This document shows, one piece after another, positions 1 to 8,508 of a stretch of 64,000 nt of DNA. Both the position numbers and the translations under genes were made by a program. Within the stretch, counting starts at the first letter, position 1, and the number at the start of each line of letters is the position of its first letter. Under the pieces are notes generated by a model. That model ran no database searches and was not told the origin of the DNA. It saw nothing but the letters and a program-made list of their open reading frames with translations. This DNA comes from Kordia antarctica (GTDB lineage Bacteria; Bacteroidota; Bacteroidia; Flavobacteriales; Flavobacteriaceae), in assembly GCF_009901525.1 (NCBI RefSeq), contig NZ_CP019288.1, positions 4,121,501 through 4,185,500 of the forward strand, read 5' to 3'.

Positions 1-540
1 GAATCAGTTTCGCCTGATGATATTGACGGCGGCGGTTCGGGCGGAACACCACCATCTAATTGCAACGCTCCTTGCGAACGTGATTGTGAAAGCGGAACAG
101 AAAATATTTTACGATTTAGAACACATGATGATCGCGATAGCTTTTTCAGAGGAAAAGGAGAATGGTTTTTTATTGAAGCTTATATATCTTCATCAGGCGC
201 ATTCTTAAATATCAAACGAACACCGAAAATGAATAGTGTTCGTGGCGATTTTTCTTGGCATTATCCAAACTTTCTAATTGAAAACATAGACAGAAAAATT
301 GTAAATACTATAAAAATATATTGTTACGAATCTGATGGCGGAAATGATACAAACATTTTATTCAATTTTGCTCCGCCATATCAAGGAACTACTGCTTATT
401 ACAATAGTTTAAGTACTGGAATTTATTCGGATGATGATTTTATAGGTTCTTACATTGTAGATTATTGCGACGGAATAGGTACAAATGGCGTCATGTATGC
501 TCCGGCAAGTGATGTAGATGTACAACACAGCGAACGGTAA
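1..540 (+). CDS. Unrecognised protein, 5' end outside the window
   Basis: An open frame runs from base 1 to the TAA at 538-540 (179 visible codons) and has no stop upstream, so the gene starts outside the window. The ATG at 229 is internal, because codons 1-76 read on in the same frame. The visible N-terminal part has a Gly/Ser/Pro-rich linker followed by a small Cys cluster (CNAPCERDC). The rest is rich in Asp, Tyr, Phe and aromatic/beta-type residues, which would fit a secreted or surface protein. I do not recognise the family and assign no function. A palindromic repeat shell that can act as a terminator follows the stop. Confidence 0.6.
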   Translation, partial: ESVSPDDIDGGGSGGTPPSNCNAPCERDCESGTENILRFRTHDDRDSFFRGKGEWFFIEAYISSSGAFLNIKRTPKMNSVRGDFSWHYPNFLIENIDRKIVNTIKIYCYESDGGNDTNILFNFAPPYQGTTAYYNSLSTGIYSDDDFIGSYIVDYCDGIGTNGVMYAPASDVDVQHSER

Positions 541-548
541 AAACTAAA

Positions 549-681
549 AGAGGCTATTTAGAAAGTTAAAGTTTCGTCAAGCCGAACTTGATTCGGTTTC
601 TCACAATCATTGAAAATCAGTGTAATGAGATTCTGAATCAAGTTCAGAATGACGGCTTTTAAAACTTTTTAGACAGTCTCT
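549..681. repeat. Nested palindromic repeat with terminator-like shell (copy 1)
   Basis: Outer arms at 549-567 and 663-681 are inverted repeats matching at 15 of 19 positions, and the right arm ends in a T-run. They enclose an inner palindrome in which gaacttgattcggtttctca (584-603) faces gagattctgaatcaagttc (627-645). The same outer arms recur at 55405-55537 around a different inner palindrome. Lying between the partial CDS and the convergent stress-protein gene, the element probably also ends transcription from both sides. Confidence 0.65.
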
Positions 682-709
682 TTTTAAGTATTTCAATCTA
701 AAAAAAACT

Positions 710-1534
710 TTAAATCCTAAAAGTAATCACAGGTCGCAATGCATGATTTACTAAATCTTCGCTAATACTTCCATTAAAAAAATGTGCCAAACCTTGTCTT
801 CCGTGTGTGCTCATTCCGATCAAATCGGCATCAATAGTTCGTGAAAAATTCAAAATTCCGCGTTCAATCGTATCATCATTATAAACATGTAGTTCATATT
901 TTGTAAGCTCATCAAAATCGGCAATAAAATCTTTCATCTTCTTTTCTGCGGCTGCGGTAGTCACAAAACGATTAGGTGTATTCACAAACAGTAAATGAAG
1001 TGTTGCATTAAAACTATTTGCAAAATCTAGGGCTTGCTCAAAAACAAGTTTCTGATCGTTTGTAAAATCGGATGCAAAAACGAAATTTTCAATATTAAAA
1101 TTTTCAATATCATTCTTAATTACCAAAACGGGTACGTCAGAAGTCCGAACAACTTTCTCTGTATTAGAGCCAATAAACATTTCTTTCAAGCCAGAAGCAC
1201 CACTTGAGCCCATGACGACCAAATCAATATCATATTGGCGAATTGCTTCTGTAATACCGTCAAAAGCTTTGTGTGTCTCCACGTTAACTTCTATTTTTAT
1301 GTCTTTCAGAAAATCTTGTTCTAGCGTTTTTTCAAAGCGCTCATGTGCAATTTTCATAAATAATAACTGTTCTGGAACATCTAAATTTGTGTCTCCAGAC
1401 AAAAAATGCGTAGGAAGTTCAAGCATGTGCATCAAATAAATAGTAGCATCATTTTGTTTCGCTAACGAAGCTGCAACCTTTAATGCGTACGTTGCTTGAT
1501 CTGAAAAATCGGTTGGAAGTAGTATTTTTTTCAT
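710..1534 (-). CDS. Universal stress protein, tandem UspA domains
   Basis: A cytoplasmic UspA-superfamily protein of 274 residues made of two tandem Usp domains (about 1-145 and 148-274). Domain 1 has the nucleotide-binding pattern G-2x-G-9x-G-S at about residues 109-123 (GSSG...IGSN). Domain 2 keeps the classic THGRQG...NGS variant near its C terminus. Both suggest ATP binding. Such proteins are linked to survival under starvation or stress, but the exact role of this one cannot be read from sequence. It is a single gene, divergent from rimP. The first ATG is used and gives a typical KKILLPTDFS start. Confidence 0.93.
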   Translation of the reverse strand: MKKILLPTDFSDQATYALKVAASLAKQNDATIYLMHMLELPTHFLSGDTNLDVPEQLLFMKIAHERFEKTLEQDFLKDIKIEVNVETHKAFDGITEAIRQYDIDLVVMGSSGASGLKEMFIGSNTEKVVRTSDVPVLVIKNDIENFNIENFVFASDFTNDQKLVFEQALDFANSFNATLHLLFVNTPNRFVTTAAAEKKMKDFIADFDELTKYELHVYNDDTIERGILNFSRTIDADLIGMSTHGRQGLAHFFNGSISEDLVNHALRPVITFRI

Positions 1535-1618
1535 CTAACTATTGAGTTTTTAGAATAATAACTAAAGTTACAAATAAAATCCTTTGGTTGAATAGTTTTT
1601 AAGATTAGAAAAAATGTG

Positions 1619-1626
1619 TATATTTG
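1619..1626 (+). promoter_or_regulatory. -7 promoter box of the rimP-nusA-infB operon
   Basis: TATATTTG matches the Bacteroidota -7 consensus TAnnTTTG and lies 66 bases upstream of the rimP ATG. No clear TTG -33 element lies 20 bases upstream, so only half of the promoter is supported. Confidence 0.55.
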
Positions 1627-1655
1627 CACCGTTATAAGAAGAAAAAACTAAAAAT

Positions 1656-1680
1656 GAGGGGACATAAAGTCCCCTCTTTT
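1656..1680 (+). promoter_or_regulatory. Leader hairpin with U-run in front of rimP (attenuator-like)
   Basis: An 8-bp perfect stem, GAGGGGAC (1656-1663) with GTCCCCTC (1669-1676), has a 5-base loop and is followed directly by TTTT. It sits between the candidate -7 box and the rimP start. A terminator-shaped hairpin inside the leader of the operon that encodes the transcription factor NusA invites an attenuation or NusA-autoregulation reading. That function is inference; the structure is seen directly. Confidence 0.6.
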
Positions 1681-1691
1681 CATACTAAAGA

Positions 1692-2156
1692 ATGTTAAAA
1701 GAGAAGGTTAATAGTTTGTTACAAGAAGTGCTTGATGAAGATCAATCGCTATTTCTTATCTCTAAGGAAATTACCGCGGGAAACAAGATTGTGATTGTGA
1801 TTGATGGTGATAATGGAGTTACATTAAGTGACTGCATGAAGGTAAGTCGTAACATAGAACACAACCTAGACAGAGAGGAAGAAGATTTTTCTTTAGAAGT
1901 ATATTCTTCTGGAGTTTCAGAAGGAATTACCCATATTCGTCAATACAAGAAAAATATGGAAAGAAAATTGGAAGTAACTACAACAGGCGACAAAAAAGTA
2001 GAAGGTACATTGGTTGCTGTTGATGATGAGAAAATAAAGTTGCAATGGGAAGCGCGCGAGCCAAAACCCATTGGAAAAGGTAAAGTAACGGTTCAAAAAG
2101 AACAAGAAATACCTTATACAGATATAGTAAAAGCTAAAGTTATGGTAACATTTTAA
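1692..2156 (+). CDS. rimP: Ribosome maturation factor RimP
   Basis: The 154-residue size and two-domain layout (DUF150 N-terminal domain about 8-85, C-terminal SH3-like domain about 88-150) are those of RimP, which assists 30S subunit maturation. The N-terminal domain contains the typical stretch around DCMKVSRNIEHNLD and a YSSGVSEGITHIRQY motif. The gene is first in the conserved rimP-nusA-infB order and ends 13 bases before nusA, so it is co-transcribed with it. The start is the first ATG after the leader hairpin. Confidence 0.96.
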   Translation: MLKEKVNSLLQEVLDEDQSLFLISKEITAGNKIVIVIDGDNGVTLSDCMKVSRNIEHNLDREEEDFSLEVYSSGVSEGITHIRQYKKNMERKLEVTTTGDKKVEGTLVAVDDEKIKLQWEAREPKPIGKGKVTVQKEQEIPYTDIVKAKVMVTF

Positions 2157-2169
2157 TTAAAGACATGTC

Positions 2170-3402
2170 ATGGAGAATCTAGCATTGATTGAGTCGTTTT
2201 CGGAATTTAAAGACGACAAGCTAATAGATCGTGTAACACTAATGGCGATCTTAGAAGATGTTTTTAGAAATGCACTAAAAAAGAAATTTGGATCAGATGA
2301 TAATTTTGATATCATTATAAATCCTGATAAAGGAGATTTAGAAATTTGGAGAAACAGAATTGTAGTTGCTGACGGAGAAGTAGAAGAGCCGAATCAAGAA
2401 ATTGAATTAACAGCAGCACGAAAAATTGAACCAGATTTTGAAGTTGGAGAAGATGTATCTGAAGAAGTAAAATTAATTGACTTAGGGAGAAGAGCGATCT
2501 TAGCATTACGTCAAAATTTAATTTCAAAAATACACGAACACGACAACACAACGATCTACAAGCATTTCAAAGATTTAGTAGGCGATATTTACACAGCTGA
2601 AGTACATCACATACGTCACAGAGCAGTAATATTATTGGACGATGATGGAAATGAGATTGTATTGCCAAAAGAAAATCAAATCCCTTCAGATTTCTTCCGT
2701 AAAGGAGAAAATGTGCGAGGAATTATTGATAAAGTAGAGCTGAAAGGAAACAAGCCTATGATTGTCATGTCGAGAACGGCACCAGAATTCTTGGAAAAAT
2801 TATTTGAACAAGAAATTCCTGAAGTTTTTGACGGATTAATTACGGTAAAAAAAGTAGTAAGAATACCAGGTGAAAAAGCAAAAGTAGCCGTTGATTCTTA
2901 TGATGATAGAATTGATCCCGTTGGAGCATGTGTGGGAATGAAAGGTTCTCGTATTCACGGAATCGTGAGAGAATTAGGAAACGAAAATATAGATGTAATC
3001 AATTACACAACAAACTTACAACTATATATAACGCGTGCCTTAAGCCCAGCAAGAGTAAGTTCATTAAAAATTAATGAAGAAACAAAGCGTGTTGAAGTAT
3101 TCTTAAAACCAGAAGAAGTTTCAAAAGCAATTGGAAAGGGCGGATTTAACATTCGATTAGCAGGACAACTCACAGGATACGAAATAGATGTATATCGTGA
3201 AGGTGTTGAAGAAGATGTTGAATTAACAGAATTCTCTGATGAAATTGAAGCTTGGGTAATTGAAGCATTTAAGAAAATTGGTTTAGACACTGCAAGAAGC
3301 GTATTAGAGCAAGAATTAGACTTCCTTGTAAAGCAAACTGACTTAGAGGAGGAAACTGTTGGAGAAGTAATACGAATACTAAAAGAAGAATTTGAAGATT
3401 GA
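2170..3402 (+). CDS. nusA: Transcription termination/antitermination factor NusA
   Basis: NusA binds RNA polymerase and nascent RNA and modulates pausing, termination and antitermination. The 410-residue protein has the N-terminal polymerase-binding domain, an S1 domain (about 135-200) and two KH domains whose GxxG loops are visible as GMKGSR near residue 256 and GKGGFN near residue 322. It ends soon after the KH2 region with a short acidic tail and lacks the C-terminal acidic repeats of the Escherichia coli protein, which is usual for Bacteroidota. It lies between rimP and infB in one operon. Confidence 0.97.
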   Translation: MENLALIESFSEFKDDKLIDRVTLMAILEDVFRNALKKKFGSDDNFDIIINPDKGDLEIWRNRIVVADGEVEEPNQEIELTAARKIEPDFEVGEDVSEEVKLIDLGRRAILALRQNLISKIHEHDNTTIYKHFKDLVGDIYTAEVHHIRHRAVILLDDDGNEIVLPKENQIPSDFFRKGENVRGIIDKVELKGNKPMIVMSRTAPEFLEKLFEQEIPEVFDGLITVKKVVRIPGEKAKVAVDSYDDRIDPVGACVGMKGSRIHGIVRELGNENIDVINYTTNLQLYITRALSPARVSSLKINEETKRVEVFLKPEEVSKAIGKGGFNIRLAGQLTGYEIDVYREGVEEDVELTEFSDEIEAWVIEAFKKIGLDTARSVLEQELDFLVKQTDLEEETVGEVIRILKEEFED

Positions 3403-3450
3403 TAAAAAAGCAATTTTTTATATAAAAGAGGGTAAAATTTAAAATAGCTT

Positions 3451-6294
3451 ATGGCTGAACAGAACAAAATAAGGCTTAGTAAAGTACTACGCGAATTAAA
3501 TATTTCTATCGATAGAGCGGTGGACTTCTTGACGCAGAAAGGACATTCTGTGGAAAAAAGACCTACGACAAAAATATCGCAAGAAGTATACAATGTGCTG
3601 CTTGATGGTTTTCAGACCGACAAGAGCAAAAAAGTGGCTTCTAAAGAGCTTGGAGAAGAGAAAAGGAAGGAGAAAGAAGCACTAAGAGAGCAGCTTGTAA
3701 AAGAGCAGGAAGAAGCGCAACGAATCAAAGAAGAGCGAGAAAAAGTAGTTCGTGCAAAAGCAAACTTATCTGGACCGAAAACGATTGGAAAAATAGATCT
3801 AAACCCTCAAAAAGACACATCGAAATCGGAAAAGAAACAAGTTGCTAAAGCACCTGAAGTGCCTGCCAAAGCAGCTGAAAAAGCGCCAAAGCAAAAAGCG
3901 CCAAAAGCAGTAGAAAAACCAAAAGTGTCTAAAAAAGAAGACGCGCCAGTAAAAACTGAAAGCGCAAAACCAACAGCTTCTAATAGACCTACGTTTTCTA
4001 AACCGAAACAAGTTCAAAAAGTGGAGCCAAAAGCTAAAACAGCGGATAAGCCTGCTGCTGCAGAAGCTAAAACGGAAGAAGCTACTGAGCCTGAAAAAAA
4101 GACAATAGAAACAAAATATCAAAAACTTTCTGGTCCAAAAATGACAGGTCAAAAAATTGACTTGACACAATTTAATAAAGCCAAAAAGAAAAAAGAAGAT
4201 AGTAAAAAAGAATCCGAAGCAGATAAGAGAAAGAAGCGTAAGCGTATTTCAAAAACTGGTTCAGGAGGAAATAACCGTTCTAATGCTGGAAATAATAGAG
4301 GTCCAGCAAGTAGAGGTTCTGGAGGAAATCGTGGTGGAAACAACCGTCGCGGACCTGTACGTAAAGCTCCTGTAGCTAAAGTTGAGCCAACAGAAGAAGA
4401 AGTGCAAAAACAAGTGCGTGAAACACTTGAAAAACTTCAAGGAAAAAGTAGTAAATCTCGAGGATCTAAGCATCGTAGAGATAAAAGAGATGTCCGTAGA
4501 CAAAAAACTGAAGAGAATTTAGAACAACAAGAAGCAGAAAGCAAAGTATTAAAAGCAACAGAATTTGTAACTGTTGGTGAACTTGCTACGATGATGGATG
4601 TTGGAATTAACGAAATTATCTCTAAATGTATGATGTTGGGAATCATGGTTACCATGAACCAGCGTTTAGATGCAGACACATTATCTATTGTTGCAGAAGA
4701 ATTTGGATTTACAGTAGACTTTGTTGCTGCTGATATTGAAGAAGCAGTACAAGAAGAAGAAGATGCGCCAGAAGATTTAAAACCTAGAGCGCCAATTGTA
4801 ACGGTAATGGGACACGTAGATCACGGTAAAACTTCTTTACTAGATTACATTCGTGAAGAAAATGTAATTGCAGGAGAATCTGGAGGAATTACGCAACATA
4901 TTGGAGCATACGCAGTAAGCTTAGAAGGTGGACAACGAATCACATTCTTAGATACACCAGGTCACGAAGCCTTTACGGCAATGCGTGCGCGTGGTGCGCA
5001 AGTAACAGATATCGCAATTATTGTAATTGCGGCGGATGATGATGTAATGCCACAAACAAAAGAAGCAATCAGTCACGCACAAGCGGCTGGAGTTCCTATT
5101 GTATTTGCGATTAACAAAATAGATAGACAAGCAGCAAATCCTGAAAAAATTAAGGAAAAACTAGCAGCCATGAACCTTTTGGTAGAAGATTGGGGAGGAA
5201 AAATTCAATCGCACGATATCTCTGCTAAAACAGGATTAGGTGTTGCTGAATTGTTAGAAAAAGTATTGCTAGAAGCTGAATTGCTAGAATTAAAAGCAAA
5301 TCCTGATAAAAACGCTGTTGGAACAGTTGTAGAAGCATTCCTTGACAAAGGTCGTGGATATGTTTCAACAATTCTTGTTCAAAATGGTACATTAAAAATC
5401 GGAGATTATCTACTTGCTGGAAAGCAAAGTGGTAAAATCAAAGCAATGTATGATGAGCGTGGTAAAAAAGTAGAAATTGCAAATCCTTCAACACCAATAT
5501 CAATTCTTGGTTTAGATGGAGCGCCACAAGCAGGTGATAAATTCAATGTATTTGAAGACGAAAAAGATGCAAAAGATATTGCAGCAAAACGTACACAATT
5601 ACTTCGAGAGCAATCTGTTCGTACGACACGTAGAACAACGTTGAAAGATATTGGTCGAAGAATCAAAATTGGAGATTTCAAAGAATTAAACATTATCCTA
5701 AAAGGAGATGTGGATGGTTCTGTGGAAGCCTTAACGGATTCGTTCCAAAAACTATCTACGGAAGAAATAGAAGTAAAAATCATTCACAAAGGAGTTGGAG
5801 CAATCACAGAAAGTGATGTGTTACTAGCAAGTGCTTCTGATGCGATTATTATCGGATTTAACGTGCGACCTGCAGGAAATGCAAGAACGGTAGCAGATAA
5901 AGAAGAAATCGATATCCGTACGTATTCAATCATCTATGATGCTATCAACGATGTGAAAGATGCAATGGAAGGATTACTATCGCCAGTAATGAAAGAAGAA
6001 ATCACTGGTAATGCTGAAATTAGAGAAACATTCAAAATCTCTAAAATTGGTACAATTGCCGGATGTATGGTAACCGATGGTAAAATCTTTAGAAACTCTA
6101 ACATTCGATTAATTCGTGATGGAGTTGTTATCCATACTGGAGAATTATCTTCTTTAAAACGTTTCAAAGATGACGCAAAAGAAGTGAGCAAAGGATACGA
6201 TTGTGGATTGCAAGTGAAGAATTACAATGATATCATTGAAGGTGATATTATAGAAGCTTTCCAAGAAGTAGCTGTAAAGAAAAAGTTGAAATAG
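3451..6294 (+). CDS. infB: Translation initiation factor IF-2
   Basis: IF-2 is the GTPase that brings initiator tRNA to the ribosome. The 947 residues comprise an N-terminal IF2_N module, a long low-complexity Lys/Ala/Pro/Glu region (about 60-350, with Gly/Arg/Asn-rich stretches near 270-310), a second IF2_N-like segment (about 370-435), the GTPase domain with G1 GHVDHGKT at 454-461, DTPGHEA and NKID, then domains II-IV. It is the last gene of the rimP operon and is followed by a strong terminator. The long charged N-terminal region is normal for the family and explains several spurious antisense frames. Confidence 0.98.
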   Translation: MAEQNKIRLSKVLRELNISIDRAVDFLTQKGHSVEKRPTTKISQEVYNVLLDGFQTDKSKKVASKELGEEKRKEKEALREQLVKEQEEAQRIKEEREKVVRAKANLSGPKTIGKIDLNPQKDTSKSEKKQVAKAPEVPAKAAEKAPKQKAPKAVEKPKVSKKEDAPVKTESAKPTASNRPTFSKPKQVQKVEPKAKTADKPAAAEAKTEEATEPEKKTIETKYQKLSGPKMTGQKIDLTQFNKAKKKKEDSKKESEADKRKKRKRISKTGSGGNNRSNAGNNRGPASRGSGGNRGGNNRRGPVRKAPVAKVEPTEEEVQKQVRETLEKLQGKSSKSRGSKHRRDKRDVRRQKTEENLEQQEAESKVLKATEFVTVGELATMMDVGINEIISKCMMLGIMVTMNQRLDADTLSIVAEEFGFTVDFVAADIEEAVQEEEDAPEDLKPRAPIVTVMGHVDHGKTSLLDYIREENVIAGESGGITQHIGAYAVSLEGGQRITFLDTPGHEAFTAMRARGAQVTDIAIIVIAADDDVMPQTKEAISHAQAAGVPIVFAINKIDRQAANPEKIKEKLAAMNLLVEDWGGKIQSHDISAKTGLGVAELLEKVLLEAELLELKANPDKNAVGTVVEAFLDKGRGYVSTILVQNGTLKIGDYLLAGKQSGKIKAMYDERGKKVEIANPSTPISILGLDGAPQAGDKFNVFEDEKDAKDIAAKRTQLLREQSVRTTRRTTLKDIGRRIKIGDFKELNIILKGDVDGSVEALTDSFQKLSTEEIEVKIIHKGVGAITESDVLLASASDAIIIGFNVRPAGNARTVADKEEIDIRTYSIIYDAINDVKDAMEGLLSPVMKEEITGNAEIRETFKISKIGTIAGCMVTDGKIFRNSNIRLIRDGVVIHTGELSSLKRFKDDAKEVSKGYDCGLQVKNYNDIIEGDIIEAFQEVAVKKKLK

Positions 6295-6320
6295 ACTTTA
6301 GTTATATAATACAAATAAAA

Positions 6321-6348
6321 AAGGATCGCAATTTGCGATCCTTTTTTT
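6321..6348 (+). terminator. Intrinsic terminator after infB
   Basis: The 8-bp stem ggatcgca (6323-6330) / tgcgatcc (6334-6341) is followed by seven T residues and preceded by an A-run. It closes the rimP-nusA-infB operon. Confidence 0.9.
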
Positions 6349-6375
6349 ATGTCAACTGATTTTTTTCAGAACTTG

Positions 6376-6564
6376 TTATACCAATTATCACTTAAAATGC
6401 ACCTAATAATTTGTTTCTATTGTGCCCATACTTCGACTCCGCTCAGCACAGGTATTTCAATATAAAATAAAACCGTAACGATGCTATGCTTTGATTTTCT
6501 ATATTATCTGTACATACTATAATTAAAATTATTTTAGGCTCCTTTTAAATAATAATTGGTATTA
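6376..6564 (-). mobile_element. MITE-like element, copy 1
   Basis: Terminal inverted repeats ttataccaattat (6376-6388) and ataattggtatta (6552-6564) bound about 189 bp with no ORF. The interior reads, on the opposite strand, almost the same as the interior of the element at 39337-39503, sharing an AAGCATAGC block and a TTACGGTT block in the same order. This copy also contains a short repeat fragment, cttcgactccgctcagcaca (6431-6450), that the other lacks. Its right end overlaps the stop codon of the SPOR gene. No transposase is nearby, so it would be non-autonomous. Confidence 0.7.
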
Positions 6565-6960
6565 TTTCTTCTTTTTTGGAGGAATAAAAACAAAGGCGTT
6601 TGGAAATGTTTCTTTAACTTCTGCTAAATAACGATCTGCTTCTAAACTAGTTCTAAAATTTCCTACCCAAACTTTATAATTTGGTGTTTCAAACTTGATG
6701 CTCGCATGAATATCACTATACTTATATTCGAATCTTGACTTTGTGCGTTGTGCATTTTTAAGATTTCCATTAAAGATTTGAATCTTAAAACGGGTGTCGT
6801 TATCTGTTTCTTGGTTAATTTCTTTCTGATATGTAAGTAATTTATCAATTTTCGGGTCTTTTGAAATATTAATTTCTCCTTGTTGCGCATTGGCAACTCC
6901 CGAATAAAAAAAAGCCGATATGGCTAAAATAGCAATCTTTTCTATAGCTAAAAATCTCAT
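6562..6960 (-). CDS. Secreted SPOR-domain protein
   Basis: A small exported protein (132 residues from the chosen start) with an N-terminal signal peptide ending near ANAQQ and a C-terminal SPOR domain (about 57-128) that includes the typical YKVWVGNFRTSLEADRYLAE pattern. SPOR domains bind denuded septal peptidoglycan, so a cell-envelope or division role is likely but unproven. I start it at the ATG at 6960 (MRFLAIEKIA) rather than the ATG 12 codons upstream, because a TACATTTG -7 box on this strand (6979-6986) lies just upstream and the shorter form gives a normal signal peptide. The gene ends in a run of Lys codons, and its stop lies in a MITE arm. Confidence 0.85.
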   Translation of the reverse strand: MRFLAIEKIAILAISAFFYSGVANAQQGEINISKDPKIDKLLTYQKEINQETDNDTRFKIQIFNGNLKNAQRTKSRFEYKYSDIHASIKFETPNYKVWVGNFRTSLEADRYLAEVKETFPNAFVFIPPKKKK

Positions 6961-6978
6961 AATGAATACAATTTTATA

Positions 6979-6986
6979 CAAATGTA
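6979..6986 (-). promoter_or_regulatory. -7 promoter box of the SPOR gene
   Basis: On the minus strand the bases read TACATTTG, an exact TAnnTTTG box, 18 bases before the chosen ATG. No TTG was found at the -33 position. Confidence 0.45.
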
Positions 6987-7084
6987 AAATATACAAACGA
7001 ACTTTTAGTGAGAAATGTTATTTAGAATTACTATAAATTGCAAATTAACAGTTCACTAACATTTCTCAAATAAAACGCTATTTG

Positions 7085-7092
7085 TATTTTTG
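7085..7092 (+). promoter_or_regulatory. -7 promoter box of the act-cox operon
   Basis: TATTTTTG matches TAnnTTTG and lies 81 bases before the actA ATG. The expected -33 position holds TTTC rather than TTTG, so it is a plausible but imperfect promoter for the whole actABCDEF-coxBA unit. Confidence 0.45.
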
Positions 7093-7173
7093 CTCAAATT
7101 TGGAATAAGCATGAACATCTAAGTTTAAAATATACTTAGAAAAAACCATGCCAAATTAAGAAGATATTAAAAT

Positions 7174-8472
7174 ATGAAAAAGGTGAATCGCCGTAATTCA
7201 ATTTCAGGAATTTTAGGAATCGCGCTAGCGCTAATGCTAGCATTTTCAACTTCTCTTTTTGCACAAGATGATGCTGCAATAAAAGAAGGTGAGAATTTAT
7301 TCAATGCTAATTGTGCAGCTTGTCATAAACTAGACGCCAAATCAACAGGACCAGCGCTAAGAGGAGTGGAAGCTCGCTTAGAGGAGAATGAAGGTTTAGA
7401 TAGAGAGTGGTTGTATAAATGGATTAAAAACAGTTCTGCTTTAATCAAATCAGGAGATCCATACGCTGTAAAAACGTATGAGGCAAATAACAGAAGTGTT
7501 ATGACTGCCTTTCCTCAGTTGAGTAACAAGCAAATTGATGATATCTTAGCGTATACAGCTCAAGAGAAAGTTGTAGTTACTACACCATTGGACCCTACTG
7601 CACCTTCGGATGGAGGTAATGGAGGTTTTTCAAATCAAATGGTGCTTTGGGCATTAATCGTATTATTCGGTTTACTAGCCTTAGGATTATTCTTAGTAAA
7701 CAAAACACTTCACAAATTTGCAGTAGCAAACGGATCGTTGATTGAAAAAGATACTAAAGGAGGAACGCCAATTTGGAAAGCATTCGCTCAAAACCAATTC
7801 TTAGTAATTGTAACGTCGATTATTTTCTTATTAGGTTCTGCGTACTTTGCATACGGATATCTAATGCAAGTTGGAATCGATCAAGGATATCAGCCAATTC
7901 AGCCAATTCACTTCTCACACAAAATTCACGCAGGAGATAACAAAATAGAATGTAAATACTGTCACTCGTCAGCGAGAGTAAGTAAGCATTCAGGGATTCC
8001 TTCATTAAATATTTGTATGAACTGTCATAAAAATATTGCTGAAGTTGCTCCAGAAGTACTAGCGGAAGGTCTGAAAATTGGAGTTGATTACAACAAAGAA
8101 ATTCAGAAAATATATGAAGCTACAGGTTGGGTTGCAGAAAAGCAAGATTATGTAAATAAACCGAAACCAGTAAAATGGATTCGTATTCATAACTTACCAG
8201 ATTTTGTATACTTCAATCACTCGCAACACGTTTCGGTAGCTGGAGTTCAGTGTCAAACATGTCACGGCGAAATACAAGAAATGGAGATTGTTGAGCAACA
8301 TGCACCATTAACAATGGGTTGGTGTATCAATTGTCACAGAGAAACAGATGTGAATTTCAGAGGAAGTGCTTACTACGATAAGATTCACGAGCAATTAAAA
8401 GAAAAATATGGTGTTGAAACATTCAAAGCGTCTCAAATGGGAGCGTTAGAATGTGGAAAATGTCACTATTAA
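7174..8472 (+). CDS. actA: Alternative Complex III multihaem cytochrome c subunit ActA
   Basis: The haem-wire subunit of Alternative Complex III, which oxidises menaquinol and passes electrons to a c-type cytochrome or directly to the oxidase. A signal peptide (to about residue 30) precedes an N-terminal mono-haem domain with CAACH at 47-51. A membrane helix (about 152-177) and a second helix (about 206-230) lead into a pentahaem region with CxxCH motifs starting at Cys260, 281, 360, 384 and 427. That makes six haem sites in 432 residues, one more than the plain pentahaem ActA family. It is the first gene of the act operon and is followed 36 bases later by actB. Confidence 0.92.
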   Translation: MKKVNRRNSISGILGIALALMLAFSTSLFAQDDAAIKEGENLFNANCAACHKLDAKSTGPALRGVEARLEENEGLDREWLYKWIKNSSALIKSGDPYAVKTYEANNRSVMTAFPQLSNKQIDDILAYTAQEKVVVTTPLDPTAPSDGGNGGFSNQMVLWALIVLFGLLALGLFLVNKTLHKFAVANGSLIEKDTKGGTPIWKAFAQNQFLVIVTSIIFLLGSAYFAYGYLMQVGIDQGYQPIQPIHFSHKIHAGDNKIECKYCHSSARVSKHSGIPSLNICMNCHKNIAEVAPEVLAEGLKIGVDYNKEIQKIYEATGWVAEKQDYVNKPKPVKWIRIHNLPDFVYFNHSQHVSVAGVQCQTCHGEIQEMEIVEQHAPLTMGWCINCHRETDVNFRGSAYYDKIHEQLKEKYGVETFKASQMGALECGKCHY

Positions 8473-8508
8473 TATTAATAATTAAGAAGCTAATTTTATA
8501 TATATAAT

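Noticed and set aside
3003-3593. 196-codon minus-strand ORF across the nusA-infB junction
   Set aside because: It lies opposite two certain genes, is Ser/Thr-rich as expected for an antisense shadow, and has no motif.
6431-6450. cttcgactccgctcagcaca as a possible regulatory site
   Set aside because: I recall the word as a fragment of a common flavobacterial dispersed repeat, and it lies within the MITE-like copy 1; nothing ties it to regulation.
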